This document shows positions 16,087 to 24,700 of a stretch of 64,000 bases of DNA, one piece after another. This stretch comes from Levilactobacillus humaensis (GTDB lineage: Bacteria; Bacillota; Bacilli; Lactobacillales; Lactobacillaceae), in assembly GCF_024345185.1 (NCBI RefSeq), contig NZ_BROB01000008.1:19490-83489 (forward strand), in the 5' to 3' direction. Every line of letters begins with the position of its first letter. Position 1 is the first letter of the stretch. The notes below the pieces were generated by a model, which worked only from the letters and a program-made list of their open reading frames with translations, ran no database searches and had not been told where the DNA came from. Made by a program: the position numbers and the translations under genes.

Positions 16087-18759
16087 TTAATCTTGTTTCC
16101 GTCGAACCACGAGAGTTTGACTTAAAGCCAAGAGCACGAGCCCCAATTCGGCTAACCACGGTGTGTTCTGCTCACTGGTTTGTGGCAGCGTGTCGTTGTT
16201 AGCTGATTGACCAGCATTCGTTGAGGTCGTCATCGCATGACCACCGGTCGTTTGAACGCCCTTTGCGGGTGCGGTACCCATGGCCATTGGGTGTTCAACG
16301 GGGTGTTTGGGTACAGGTGTAACCTGAGGTGCGTGAACGGTCTTCAATATTGGTTTGGCTGGTGTGGTTGGCTTTGTGGGTGTCGTTGGTTTAGAAGGCG
16401 TCGTTGGCTTACTTGGCGTTGTCGTGCCAGTACCCGGCGTACCAGGATTGGTTGTGGTGCTACCTGTATTAGTGTTTCCGGTCGTGGTATTGCCACCGTT
16501 ATCGGGAATGGTTGGCGCATTGACAGTCAGCGTAACCGCATCAGGGGTCACGACATTACCGTTGGCATCCGTGTACGTGAAGGTCAGGGTATAAGTCCCT
16601 GGCGTGCTAGCGTCAAAGGTGGCTGGATCGATCGTGTTGTTATCACTATCCGTGATAGTAACCGCAAGCGTGGAACCATCGGCTGCGCTGCCCATCGATG
16701 GTGTCGTAATGGCAGTCCCGTCGACAGCTGTTTGGCCAGTGATGGCGTCAGTTGGCGTCCACTTGGTTCCGGCTGTGATGGTTTGGTCCGCTACGGTTAA
16801 GGTACTTTCTGCTGGTTTGACCGTGATTGTCGATGTGGCGATCGTCGAAATTACTTGATTTCCTGAAGCGTAATGGTTGTTATTGCCTTGGGCGTCGTCA
16901 TACTCGTAGGTCACAGTATAGGTTCCAGGCTTCTGTATATCTTTTTGCAGATCTGCTTGTGTGATAACTTTCCCATCACTATCTTTAATCGTCATAATGA
17001 TTTTTCCCAAATCAGGTGTGTCACCAGCAATGGCTTGGTCTACCGTCAGAATGCTACCATCAGGGGCAAGTCCACTCAAGGTCTCAGCAGGATCCCAAGT
17101 ATTGGTATTTCCAGCATAATAGGTTTTATCACTAGAATTTAGCTTAGTTTGAATATAATTTGTGTAGAAATAATAAGTTTGACCGGGAACTGGCGTTGTA
17201 TCGCTGATGGATTTCAAGTCAATCTTGGTTGGCTCTAACAGGGCAGTAGTTGGACGTGCCTGTGCAACGGGATTGTTGGGGTCGGTTCCCATGTATTGTG
17301 GCCGCCAATAACGACTAGTGTACGCTTTATCGACCGTCGTACTCATCATTTCGGCAGGGTTAAATTGGGTTCCAGGGTCACCTTGATAGACGACGCCGCT
17401 ATATTGTGTTTTTGTAGGGGTAGTGGTCAAGCTAACTTGGAACCTACTCTGTACTTTAATCGCGACATAATCGAGTTTTCCGTAATTGGCGTAGACATCA
17501 GCACCGTTATTTTTCCAAATACCGACTAAATTAGTATCCGGCCAGTCAGCCGCATTAGGTCCAAAAAGGTTGATTGCGTTGAGGCTCATATAGCCGCTAC
17601 TGGTGTCGGCATAGGTTTGATCACCAATACCCATGTAAAGCACATCGGTAGTCGTCGACTCAATTGGTGTTCCACTAGGATGGGCAGTGTCATTAGGGTC
17701 GCTAGGGTTATTAACCGTCAAAGAAGTGTATGTTTGAGAATCGGTTGAAGGTGCCGTGGAAACTAGGGTCTCCATGTGAATTTGACTAGAAAATCCTTGG
17801 ACACCATCCTTGCCAGTGAATTGGGCTCCAGCGTTCGGTTTGAAGTAGAAGACCTGACGTCCGTCACTGGTGTTACTGAGTTGAGAGACAGTGAGGCTCG
17901 AGACGTTGACGTAGGGGATGCCGGTCGTGGGATTGACATCGGCTTGAAGCTTTTTGACATAAGCGTCGGCAGCATCTTGAACATGGTTTAACGTCGCTGT
18001 GATCGAAACAGGGAGTATAACGTAAAAGGCATAGACACTTTCGGGGAAATCAGCGGGAGGAAAGTTTTCCGTGTCATAGGGGACTAACCCAACTAAGGCC
18101 ATCGAATCGTAGGGAACATATTTGCTACCACCAAGACTCACATAAAAATTACCTAAACGGGGCTGCGTCGTGACGAGGGTTCCGGTTACCGGTACGCCAT
18201 TGATGTCCTTACCGGTTTTTACAACGGGGGTATCTTCGGCGACAGGAGACAACATCTTAAGCATTCGATTAGTGTGAAAATAGGAGGCTGGTTCAGCAGC
18301 AGACAGAGCTGAATTAGCGACAGAATGCGTTGGATTAGCGGTAGACGAAGCCAGACTAGCGACAGAATGAACTGGTTCAGCAGTAGACGAAGCCTGGCTA
18401 GCGACAGAATGCGCTGGTTCAGTGGCAGACGAAGCTTGGCTAGCGACAGAATTGGTTGGTTCAGCAGTAGACGAAGCCAGACTAGCCACAGAATGAGCTG
18501 GCTCAGCAGTAGATGTAGCCGGAGCAGCGGATGATGTTGTTAGCTTTACCGATTTAGGGGTGACTGTCCTTGAATCAGCGACTTCAGCGGTATTGTCATT
18601 GTCGTCATTTGTAGCGGCGTTGGCAGTGGTTGAGACACTTAATCCCGCAACGAGAACGCCGGATGCAATGGCGCCCACCAGCCATAATTTTCCTGCTTTA
18701 TAAAGTTTGAAATGAAGCTTAGTGGTTTGTGAATGGTCCTCAATTTTGCGGATGTTCAT
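16087..18759 (-). CDS. KxYKxGKxW-signal, LPQTxE-anchored surface protein
   Basis: 890 residues. The N-terminus carries the KxYKxGKxW signal (FKLYKAGKLW, about residues 18-27) and a hydrophobic segment ending in ATA. Next come a Ser/Ala-rich run of about 13-residue units (AEPxHSVASxASST, about residues 75-145), a globular region, and at least two Ig-like repeats (DGTAITTP... and GTYTLTFTYTDANGN). A Thr/Pro spacer and the sorting signal LPQTSE (about 858) with helix and RRKQD tail end it. It is a paralogue of the 39.3-41.7 kb protein, sharing the pattern FYV...NTSDGRQVFYFKPN. An adhesin role is inferred; the ligand is unknown. Confidence 0.88.
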   Translation of the reverse strand: MNIRKIEDHSQTTKLHFKLYKAGKLWLVGAIASGVLVAGLSVSTTANAATNDDNDNTAEVADSRTVTPKSVKLTTSSAAPATSTAEPAHSVASLASSTAEPTNSVASQASSATEPAHSVASQASSTAEPVHSVASLASSTANPTHSVANSALSAAEPASYFHTNRMLKMLSPVAEDTPVVKTGKDINGVPVTGTLVTTQPRLGNFYVSLGGSKYVPYDSMALVGLVPYDTENFPPADFPESVYAFYVILPVSITATLNHVQDAADAYVKKLQADVNPTTGIPYVNVSSLTVSQLSNTSDGRQVFYFKPNAGAQFTGKDGVQGFSSQIHMETLVSTAPSTDSQTYTSLTVNNPSDPNDTAHPSGTPIESTTTDVLYMGIGDQTYADTSSGYMSLNAINLFGPNAADWPDTNLVGIWKNNGADVYANYGKLDYVAIKVQSRFQVSLTTTPTKTQYSGVVYQGDPGTQFNPAEMMSTTVDKAYTSRYWRPQYMGTDPNNPVAQARPTTALLEPTKIDLKSISDTTPVPGQTYYFYTNYIQTKLNSSDKTYYAGNTNTWDPAETLSGLAPDGSILTVDQAIAGDTPDLGKIIMTIKDSDGKVITQADLQKDIQKPGTYTVTYEYDDAQGNNNHYASGNQVISTIATSTITVKPAESTLTVADQTITAGTKWTPTDAITGQTAVDGTAITTPSMGSAADGSTLAVTITDSDNNTIDPATFDASTPGTYTLTFTYTDANGNVVTPDAVTLTVNAPTIPDNGGNTTTGNTNTGSTTTNPGTPGTGTTTPSKPTTPSKPTTPTKPTTPAKPILKTVHAPQVTPVPKHPVEHPMAMGTAPAKGVQTTGGHAMTTSTNAGQSANNDTLPQTSEQNTPWLAELGLVLLALSQTLVVRRKQD
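18310..18530 (-). repeat. In-frame Ser/Ala-rich 39-bp repeats
   Basis: About five units of 39 bases encode variants of AEPxHSVASxASST. They are nearly identical at DNA level (for example GACAGAATG with GCCTGGCTAGC-like blocks), so recent expansion or slippage is likely. Confidence 0.7.
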
Positions 18760-19094
18760 CGTGATTTCTCCTCACTCATTTTAGCCGTGCAGCTGACGGT
18801 TGAAAAATCCGAGGAGAACGCTGCGGTCGAATGGTTTCTTATAGAGGTAATGTTACCACAAAACTATTTATTTACACATTGATTAAACCGTAAAAGCAAT
18901 CCCACGGTTTACAGGCGTAGTGATTGTCAAACTGTCAGGCACATAGCGACAATTTAGCCTAATGACGAGGCCTTTTATACCGCGAGAAAACAGGCTCGAA
19001 CGGGCTAAAAATATCTTGCCTATATGGCGTTATTTACTGACTAAAAGTTCGTAAACTAGCCCATATCACAGGTCTTTACGGCTGTTACCAGCAA
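18760..19094. other. Intergenic region upstream of the surface gene
   Basis: AT-rich, with no coding frame. It must contain the surface-gene promoter, but no convincing hexamer pair could be assigned. No structured element was recognised. Confidence 0.3.
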
Positions 19095-19097
19095 ATA

Positions 19098-19121
19098 AAA
19101 AGACGAGCATCGCGTGCTCGC
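19098..19121 (-). terminator. Terminator of the NTF2-like gene
   Basis: On the minus strand CGAGCA and TGCTCG form a stem around CGCGA, followed by TCTTTTTATT. Confidence 0.75.
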
Positions 19122-19134
19122 CCAAACTTCAGGA

Positions 19135-19467
19135 TTAATCTGGTAGGATTTTAACTTCTTGGAGGTGGTCTTCGCTAATCGTGAACTGGAACGGACTCGT
19201 GCCGTTGAAACCATTTCCGGTGACCACTAGGTCGACGATCCAAGTCTGGGGATCAGTTTGACGAAAGTCGGCGAGTTCGAAGTGCGATTGTTTGCCAATA
19301 TTGTCGGTCTGGTTCCAGGAAGCAATCCCATCTGTGCCATGGTACTCGGTGCCCCAGTCATTTAACACGGCATCGGCGGTAAATAAGGCGACAAAGCCGG
19401 CGGAATCGCTGGCATTCGTGGTGTTGATGAAGGCCGTAATCGCAGCGGGTAACGTTAAATCATCCAT
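19135..19467 (-). CDS. NTF2-like (SnoaL-fold) protein
   Basis: 110 residues with the SnoaL/NTF2-like pattern: a helix (AITAFINTTNASD), then AGFVALFTADAVLND, then W/H-bearing strands (HGTDGIASW) and a closing pair of strands. These small cytoplasmic cone-fold proteins bind or isomerise small molecules; no substrate can be assigned. AGGAG lies nine bases before the ATG. It is monocistronic. Structured repeat A copy 2 lies between its start and the map gene. Confidence 0.75.
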   Translation of the reverse strand: MDDLTLPAAITAFINTTNASDSAGFVALFTADAVLNDWGTEYHGTDGIASWNQTDNIGKQSHFELADFRQTDPQTWIVDLVVTGNGFNGTSPFQFTISEDHLQEVKILPD

Positions 19468-19565
19468 CAGTAAGACTCCTTAGTGGTTCAAGATAGTCTT
19501 ATCAAACCATCTCATCCTTGAAAAGTCAACGAATTGAGGCGTTAACTATGGGCCACCTAAATTGG

Positions 19566-19744
19566 TCGTCTGCGGCCGCCAGGGATTCCACCTGCTGTGG
19601 GGGGCGGTTCAGCCCTGTGGGCTTCTCGCTCGATTTGAAGCCGCCAGGGTCGGCGTCTTCAAATTCGCCCGTGTTGTAAGGCCGAGAAACAACACTCGGT
19701 CTAACAACACCTTCACGGCTGGTTTCATCCCTGGCCCCCTTCGA
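19566..19744 (-). repeat. Structured repeat family A, copy 2
   Basis: Read on the minus strand it shows the same order of helices as copy 1 with different bases: P1 GCCAGGGAT/ATCCCTGGC (19727, 19578), P2 GTGTTGT/ACAACAC (19704, 19671), P3 TTTGAAG/CTTCAAA extended by CGCC/GGCG, and P4 AGCCC/GGGCT. The conserved single strand near CCCCACAGCAGG is kept. It lies between divergent genes, unlike the other copies. Confidence 0.78.
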
Positions 19745-19917
19745 CTAAGTATGGTTGTTAACTCATCATCGCTCGTGTTGAAACTATTAGTGGTATCGGC
19801 GTGGCGTAAGGCGTTTGTCAAAACTTTCCGGTAGTCATTCAGTCCATTTTTCCTTTGGCGCCAGGCGATCGCAAGCGTATACTGAGAGGTAATCATTTTT
19901 AATTCACAGGAGGACAC

Positions 19918-20706
19918 ATGATTACATTAAAATCAGACCGCGAAATCGCGGGGATGCAGGCGGCGGGCGACATTTTAGCGGGCCTGTTTCACGAACTAGA
20001 GGACTACATTAAGCCGGGGATGAGCACCTGGGACATCGACCATTTTTCTTACAATTACATCGTGGGTCACGGGGCAACACCTGGTGAACTGAACTTCGAA
20101 GGGTACAAGTACTCGACGTGTATCAGTGTCAACGATGTCATCTGTCACGGTTGTCCCAGCAAGGATATCATCGTTAAAAATGGCGATCTCATCAAGCTCG
20201 ACACGGTGATCGATTACAAAGGTTACCTGAGCGACGCTTGCCACGCCATCGTGGTGGGTAAGGCGTCGCCCGAGGTTCAAAAGTTGATGGACGTGACGCG
20301 CAAGGCGCTTTACTTAGGAATTGACCAGGCGGTTGTAGGTAACCGTATCGGGGATATCGGTTTTGCCATTCAAGACTATGCGGAAAATCAGCTAGGTTAC
20401 GGCGTGGTTCGTGATTACATCGGCCACGGTATTGGACCGACGATGCACGAACGTCCTGACGTGCCACACTATGGCAAGGCCGGTCACGGCAAACGCCTTA
20501 AGGCGGGGATGACCATTACCATTGAACCCATGATTAACGTAGGTTCCTACGAATGTTCCGGCCCGGATGACGATGGCTGGACGATTCACACGGTCGATGG
20601 CAGCCTGAGCTGTCAGTACGAGCACACCTTAGTGGTGACCGAAGATGGGCCAAAGATTTTAACGTCATTTGACCACGAACGCGACGCTAAATATTTGTTA
20701 CCATAG
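19918..20706 (+). CDS. map: Methionine aminopeptidase, type I
   Basis: Removes the initiator methionine from nascent proteins (EC 3.4.11.18). The metal-binding residues of the family can be placed: Asp in KLDTVIDYKG, Asp in YLSDACHA, His in GHGIGPTMHE, Glu in ITIEPMINVG and Glu in CQYEHTLVV. At 262 residues it is slightly longer than the usual ~250. AGGAGGACAC precedes the ATG. The divergent second and third blocks suggest a secondary paralogue rather than the ribosomal-operon map. Confidence 0.92.
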   Translation: MITLKSDREIAGMQAAGDILAGLFHELEDYIKPGMSTWDIDHFSYNYIVGHGATPGELNFEGYKYSTCISVNDVICHGCPSKDIIVKNGDLIKLDTVIDYKGYLSDACHAIVVGKASPEVQKLMDVTRKALYLGIDQAVVGNRIGDIGFAIQDYAENQLGYGVVRDYIGHGIGPTMHERPDVPHYGKAGHGKRLKAGMTITIEPMINVGSYECSGPDDDGWTIHTVDGSLSCQYEHTLVVTEDGPKILTSFDHERDAKYLLP

Positions 20707-20734
20707 GTCAGTCAAGAAAGTTGGGTTAAGAAAG

Positions 20735-21604
20735 ATGAAACAACAGAAGACTTTAACGGAGCTGCTGGCGGATGCCCCACGGGTGTTCCTAGTCCCGCAC
20801 AATGTCCGCCAGGAAGTCCCGGTGCACGTGGCCGAGACCGATCTGACCATTGGGGTGGACGCTGTCGGCGGCGACAATGAAGATCCCTATGTCTGGGCGC
20901 CGAACTTTCTCTACACGTTCTGTCATGCCCATGGCAATCGCTATCAGGGATCCCTACTGGAGGATGTTCCGGTGGGATCGGTAATTATCTTTCTGGCACT
21001 GCCAGCTCCAGAGAAGGGACGGCCGTCATGGAAGAATGCCACTCATGTGCAGATTGATACCGTGATGACGGTTCAGGCACAGGTGAAATGGCAGTTGGAT
21101 AATCCGCCATTGACGTTGGCGGCCCTCCAGCAACAATTTCAGGCGACCCCGGCCTACTTGGGTGACGGGCAGGCCATTGAAAATCATCTGCCCTATATTG
21201 ACACGCCAACGCGTCGATTGTTGAGCAAGAATCCCGGGCATGATTGGCCGGTGCACAACGACTGGCAGAGTTACGTGACGTTGGTGGGGGATCCGGAGAA
21301 CTCTTTCCTGCCATTGGGTGAAGACAAGCACATCGTGGATATTCAGGGTGATCTGGCCAAGGCCTTGATAAACTATATCCAAATTAACAAACGTAACCGC
21401 GCCGCTGTTCTGGATTTGCCAGAATTAGTGGCCCTTCAGCCAGCCAAGGGGGCTCGCGTCTACTTCCGGCGGACCGAACGGATCTTGGCGGATGGCACAA
21501 CCAATCCGCTGTGGGCTGAGATGATTGATCCGCTAGTTCGGACCATCGACGATCAGCTGGTTTATCGGGTTACTGGCAGTGAGATTGTTGATCAACGACC
21601 TTAA
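20735..21604 (+). CDS. Conserved-looking protein of unknown function
   Basis: 289 residues from ATG 20735. The ribosome site is weak (AAGAAAG close to the ATG), and a longer frame would overlap map. It appears soluble, without signal peptide or membrane helices, with Trp- and Pro-rich segments. Blocks such as VWAPNFLYTFCHAHGN and VGDPENSFLPLGEDKH could be functional sites. I do not recognise a family. It starts 28 bases after map, so the two are probably co-transcribed. Confidence 0.7.
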   Translation: MKQQKTLTELLADAPRVFLVPHNVRQEVPVHVAETDLTIGVDAVGGDNEDPYVWAPNFLYTFCHAHGNRYQGSLLEDVPVGSVIIFLALPAPEKGRPSWKNATHVQIDTVMTVQAQVKWQLDNPPLTLAALQQQFQATPAYLGDGQAIENHLPYIDTPTRRLLSKNPGHDWPVHNDWQSYVTLVGDPENSFLPLGEDKHIVDIQGDLAKALINYIQINKRNRAAVLDLPELVALQPAKGARVYFRRTERILADGTTNPLWAEMIDPLVRTIDDQLVYRVTGSEIVDQRP

Positions 21605-21616
21605 TTGAAGAATTGT

Positions 21617-21649
21617 ATGGGACGATGCCTGCGGGTGTCGCCCTTTTTG
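21617..21649 (+). terminator. Imperfect terminator
   Basis: GGGACGATGCC and GGTGTCGCCC form a bulged stem followed by TTTTTG, after the unknown gene. Confidence 0.5.
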
Positions 21650-21873
21650 TAGATAGAAGGTTGATCTCGTTCATACCCGGTTCGAAAGTTTGGCTGATAG
21701 AAAGTAAATTGAGATAACTAGGACAGACCGATCGTCGTCGGCAAATAGTCCGATCGGCTCAAATCACAGTCTGAATTGAGATTGATGGAATCGCGTGATG
21801 GCAATGATGACAGCCCTTATTCGTGATAAAACGTTTAACCTGGAGACTAGTCAATCTAATTAACGATTAATCC

Positions 21874-21901
21874 TTGAAATGCCTTCTGGTTCAGTTATAA
21901 T
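21874..21901 (+). promoter_or_regulatory. Promoter of the first LRR adhesin
   Basis: TTGAAA and TATAAT are separated by 16 bases. The same arrangement precedes the duplicated gene at 24534. Confidence 0.8.
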
Positions 21902-21987
21902 ACAGTTGTAGAGACAATTATCCATATTTTAAAATATGTGGCGAATAAATGAATTAATAATGCAGGCTGCTCGATAATTTAAATAAA

Positions 21988-22003
21988 ATTGAAAGCGCAT
22001 ACA
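21988..22003 (+). promoter_or_regulatory. cre site (CcpA operator)
   Basis: ATTGAAAGCGCATACA matches the WWTGNAARCGNWWNCA consensus at every defined position. It lies about 85 bases downstream of the -10, where CcpA would block elongation (carbon catabolite repression). Confidence 0.7.
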
Positions 22004-22051
22004 TGAGCAAACTGACTAGGGCAGATTTCACTTCATGAGGAGGAAGCAATC

Positions 22052-24211
22052 ATGAGAACACCGATGATGGGACAAGCCAAGGAACACTACAAGAGTTACA
22101 AGGCTGGCAAGCGCTGGGTTTACGCCAGCATAACCATTATTGCGTTGGGCTTAGGTCTAACGGGAATCACGACGGCACAAGCAGATGTCACGCCGGCTGC
22201 CGACCCCACCACGACGGAGGTTGCGAAGGACCAACCTGATCAGCCGGAAGTTAAGGATGACGTTAAACCGGAGGCCACAAAGGATGATGACCAGGCAGGC
22301 AAGCTAGATGATGCTGACAAGCTTCAGCAACCAGCCGAGACGCCAGATCCTGTGCAGGATGTCACGCCGGATAAACAACCGGGTCAAGCACCCGACCAAT
22401 CTGTAGAAAAGTCTGATGTCATTCCGGATGTTGAGTCACAAGACAAGTCGACCCACGACGAACAACCGGCATCACAGAAGCTAAGAAGTTCACGGATGAT
22501 GGGCCCCAACACATTGGTCAAGGAAGCCCCATCCATCGTAGGCAAGAATGCCGATGAGTGGATGCCAGATAAGGCAACTCAGGGTTGGGTGATTGCCGCG
22601 GTTAAACAGGCGGAACACAATCAATTTCTAACAATTGACGCCTCTAATCTCTACCAATATGTCAGTGCACCCCTGTTCTTGAGTTATCAAAAGACCAACG
22701 TTAAAACTTTCGGTGAAATTCATGATCTGACAGGGCTACAGTATTTTACCAAGATGACCGCCTTTGAGTGGGCCTACAACGTTCCCACCAATGGTCTAAT
22801 CGATATGAGCTTTGCCCCAGACCTCGAGACTTACATGTTGATTGGGAGTGATTTTTCGGGGACCGTGAAGATTAATATGCAAATGAGTCCCAAGACTTTC
22901 ATGAACACGTATCTGAGTCAAAACACCAAACTGACACAATTAGACTTAACCGATACCGGACTGACCGGTTCTGTGGACGGCTTGGCGGCTTACCAGGATT
23001 TGACTCAGCTGCGGCTCTCTAACAACCAGCTGACGGGAGAGCTTTCTACACTGACTCAATTACCAAATTTGACGCAATTGTTTGTGGATGGTAATCAGTT
23101 AACGGGTAAGTTACCGGCACCAGCAAATTGGACTAATTTAGCACAAGTCAACGTTCAAAATAATCAACTGAGTGGCGATTTGCCAGACTTTACCGGGTTC
23201 ACCGGGAGTTTCTGGGCGGATGATAATCACTTCAGTACGGGGACCTACAGTACCCAATCGGTTTACTATCAGACAGTTGGTGGCAAGACTTACACGTTGA
23301 CGCCAACCCAGACGAGTTTTGACCCCATCACGGATGTTGTCAATGGGGTTCAGGATGCCACCGGTCAGATTGACCCGGACAATACCTTGGCACTATCTCG
23401 CTTTGGTAATGGCTGGACCATTGTTTCGGGAACGCCAACGGCTGACGTGAAGGGCTCCACCTTCGATGCATGGGCACAGACCCAGCAGGATGCCTCATCA
23501 TTGTTCACGGTTAGTGCCGACCCAGACAACGCCTTAGGTTTCAAGCTGACAGCCAATGGGGATGTCCCAGATGGCACTTACAGTATTTACGTTTACAGTT
23601 CCAAGTATGGTGCTGGGCACACTTACCTGGGTTACGTGACGTTCAACATCGTTAATGGCCAAGACCCAGTCGATCCCGTTACGCCAGTGGATCCAACACC
23701 GGGTATCACGACTGGGACCGTGACGGTGGTTAACGTTGATGAGAATGGCAATGTCATTAGCCAACACGTCGAGACCGGGACAGTCGGGGACAGCTACACG
23801 GTTACCGCACCCGAGTTGGATGGTTATGAATTAACGAGCCCAAGTTCAGTGACTGGAACTTATACGACAGCTGGCTCGACCGTTACCTTTACGTACAAAA
23901 CGTCAGACCAGGATGGGGATAGTGCGGCAATTGGAGAGCCTGTCGCAAAGCCCGAAACAGGGCATGGTTTGATCACTAACGATGGGAATGCCGATAAGGT
24001 TGTCAATCATGGCGGTCAGACTGCAAAGGCACAAACTGGGCACGTCGCAACCTTAGCCGGCCATGAGAATTCGGCAGTTAGCCAACAGTCTATCCAGACG
24101 ACTTTACCGCAAACTGATGAAGTTTCTTCTACGAGTTGGTTTGTTGCGGGGATGGCTGTCTTGGTTGCCACCTTGGGGTTAGCTGTTTTTCGAAACAAGC
24201 GTCATAATTAG
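22052..24211 (+). CDS. LRR-MucBP adhesin, KxYKxGKxW signal, LPQTxE anchor (copy 1)
   Basis: 719 residues. A KxYKxGKxW signal (YKSYKAGKRW, about residues 12-21) precedes a hydrophobic segment ending TTAQA and an acidic Asp/Glu/Pro/Lys-rich region. Leucine-rich repeats follow (about 270-400, DLTQLRLSNNQLTGEL and similar). One MucBP domain lies near 560-625, then a Gly/His linker and LPQTDE at 685 with helix and RNKRHN tail. GAGGAGG precedes the ATG. It is the first of two tandem paralogues and probably binds mucus or matrix at the surface; the promoter and a perfect cre site suggest catabolite control. Confidence 0.9.
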   Translation: MRTPMMGQAKEHYKSYKAGKRWVYASITIIALGLGLTGITTAQADVTPAADPTTTEVAKDQPDQPEVKDDVKPEATKDDDQAGKLDDADKLQQPAETPDPVQDVTPDKQPGQAPDQSVEKSDVIPDVESQDKSTHDEQPASQKLRSSRMMGPNTLVKEAPSIVGKNADEWMPDKATQGWVIAAVKQAEHNQFLTIDASNLYQYVSAPLFLSYQKTNVKTFGEIHDLTGLQYFTKMTAFEWAYNVPTNGLIDMSFAPDLETYMLIGSDFSGTVKINMQMSPKTFMNTYLSQNTKLTQLDLTDTGLTGSVDGLAAYQDLTQLRLSNNQLTGELSTLTQLPNLTQLFVDGNQLTGKLPAPANWTNLAQVNVQNNQLSGDLPDFTGFTGSFWADDNHFSTGTYSTQSVYYQTVGGKTYTLTPTQTSFDPITDVVNGVQDATGQIDPDNTLALSRFGNGWTIVSGTPTADVKGSTFDAWAQTQQDASSLFTVSADPDNALGFKLTANGDVPDGTYSIYVYSSKYGAGHTYLGYVTFNIVNGQDPVDPVTPVDPTPGITTGTVTVVNVDENGNVISQHVETGTVGDSYTVTAPELDGYELTSPSSVTGTYTTAGSTVTFTYKTSDQDGDSAAIGEPVAKPETGHGLITNDGNADKVVNHGGQTAKAQTGHVATLAGHENSAVSQQSIQTTLPQTDEVSSTSWFVAGMAVLVATLGLAVFRNKRHN

Positions 24212-24257
24212 GCGAGAAAACTCACCGATAGGCTGAATTAAAATGACATAGTTGTTA

Positions 24258-24290
24258 GGGACGATACCGTTGGGCATCGTCCCTTTTATT
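24258..24290 (+). terminator. Rho-independent terminator
   Basis: AGGGACGAT and ATCGTCCCT form a perfect stem followed by TTTATTTTTT. Confidence 0.9.
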
Positions 24291-24533
24291 TTTTGGCAGA
24301 ATTAGATCTCACTCATACCCGGATAAAAGGTGAAAGGGGTGTCTTAAAAGAGAAAGTAAAGTGTCATAACTAGCTGACATCCGTTTTTAGGATGTCCTTA
24401 CCCATCGCCACAAATGTGGATAGTACACGCTTCTATCGGTATCTAGAAATGATAACTTATTGCCCGAGATAAAAGGATTCTTTAAAGTAAAACGTTCAAC
24501 TTAAAATTAGTCAACGTAATTGACGATTAGTCC

Positions 24534-24561
24534 TTGAAAAGCTTTCTTATTCAGCTATAAT
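24534..24561 (+). promoter_or_regulatory. Promoter of the second LRR adhesin
   Basis: TTGAAA and TATAAT with a 16-base spacer, a duplicate of the promoter at 21874. Confidence 0.8.
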
Positions 24562-24638
24562 AGATTTGTAAGGAAAACTACTCACATTGGAAAATGTGTG
24601 AGGAAACAACAACGAGATTTGTTTTTTATTTAGGCAAA

Positions 24639-24654
24639 ATTGAAAACGAATACA
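24639..24654 (+). promoter_or_regulatory. cre site (CcpA operator)
   Basis: ATTGAAAACGAATACA fits WWTGNAARCGNWWNCA at all defined positions, in the same place as the site at 21988. The consensus bases are kept although neighbouring bases have changed. Confidence 0.7.
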
Positions 24655-24700
24655 TAAAAGAATGACTAGGGCAGGTTTACTTCACGAGGAGGAAGCAATC

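Noticed and set aside
18325..18534. Plus-strand frame rich in Arg/Ser
   Set aside because: It is the antisense of the Ser/Ala repeats in the surface gene.
24662..24700. Longer N-terminus of the second LRR adhesin
   Set aside because: The sequence is leader shared with copy 1, and the ATG after GAGGAGG matches the start of copy 1.
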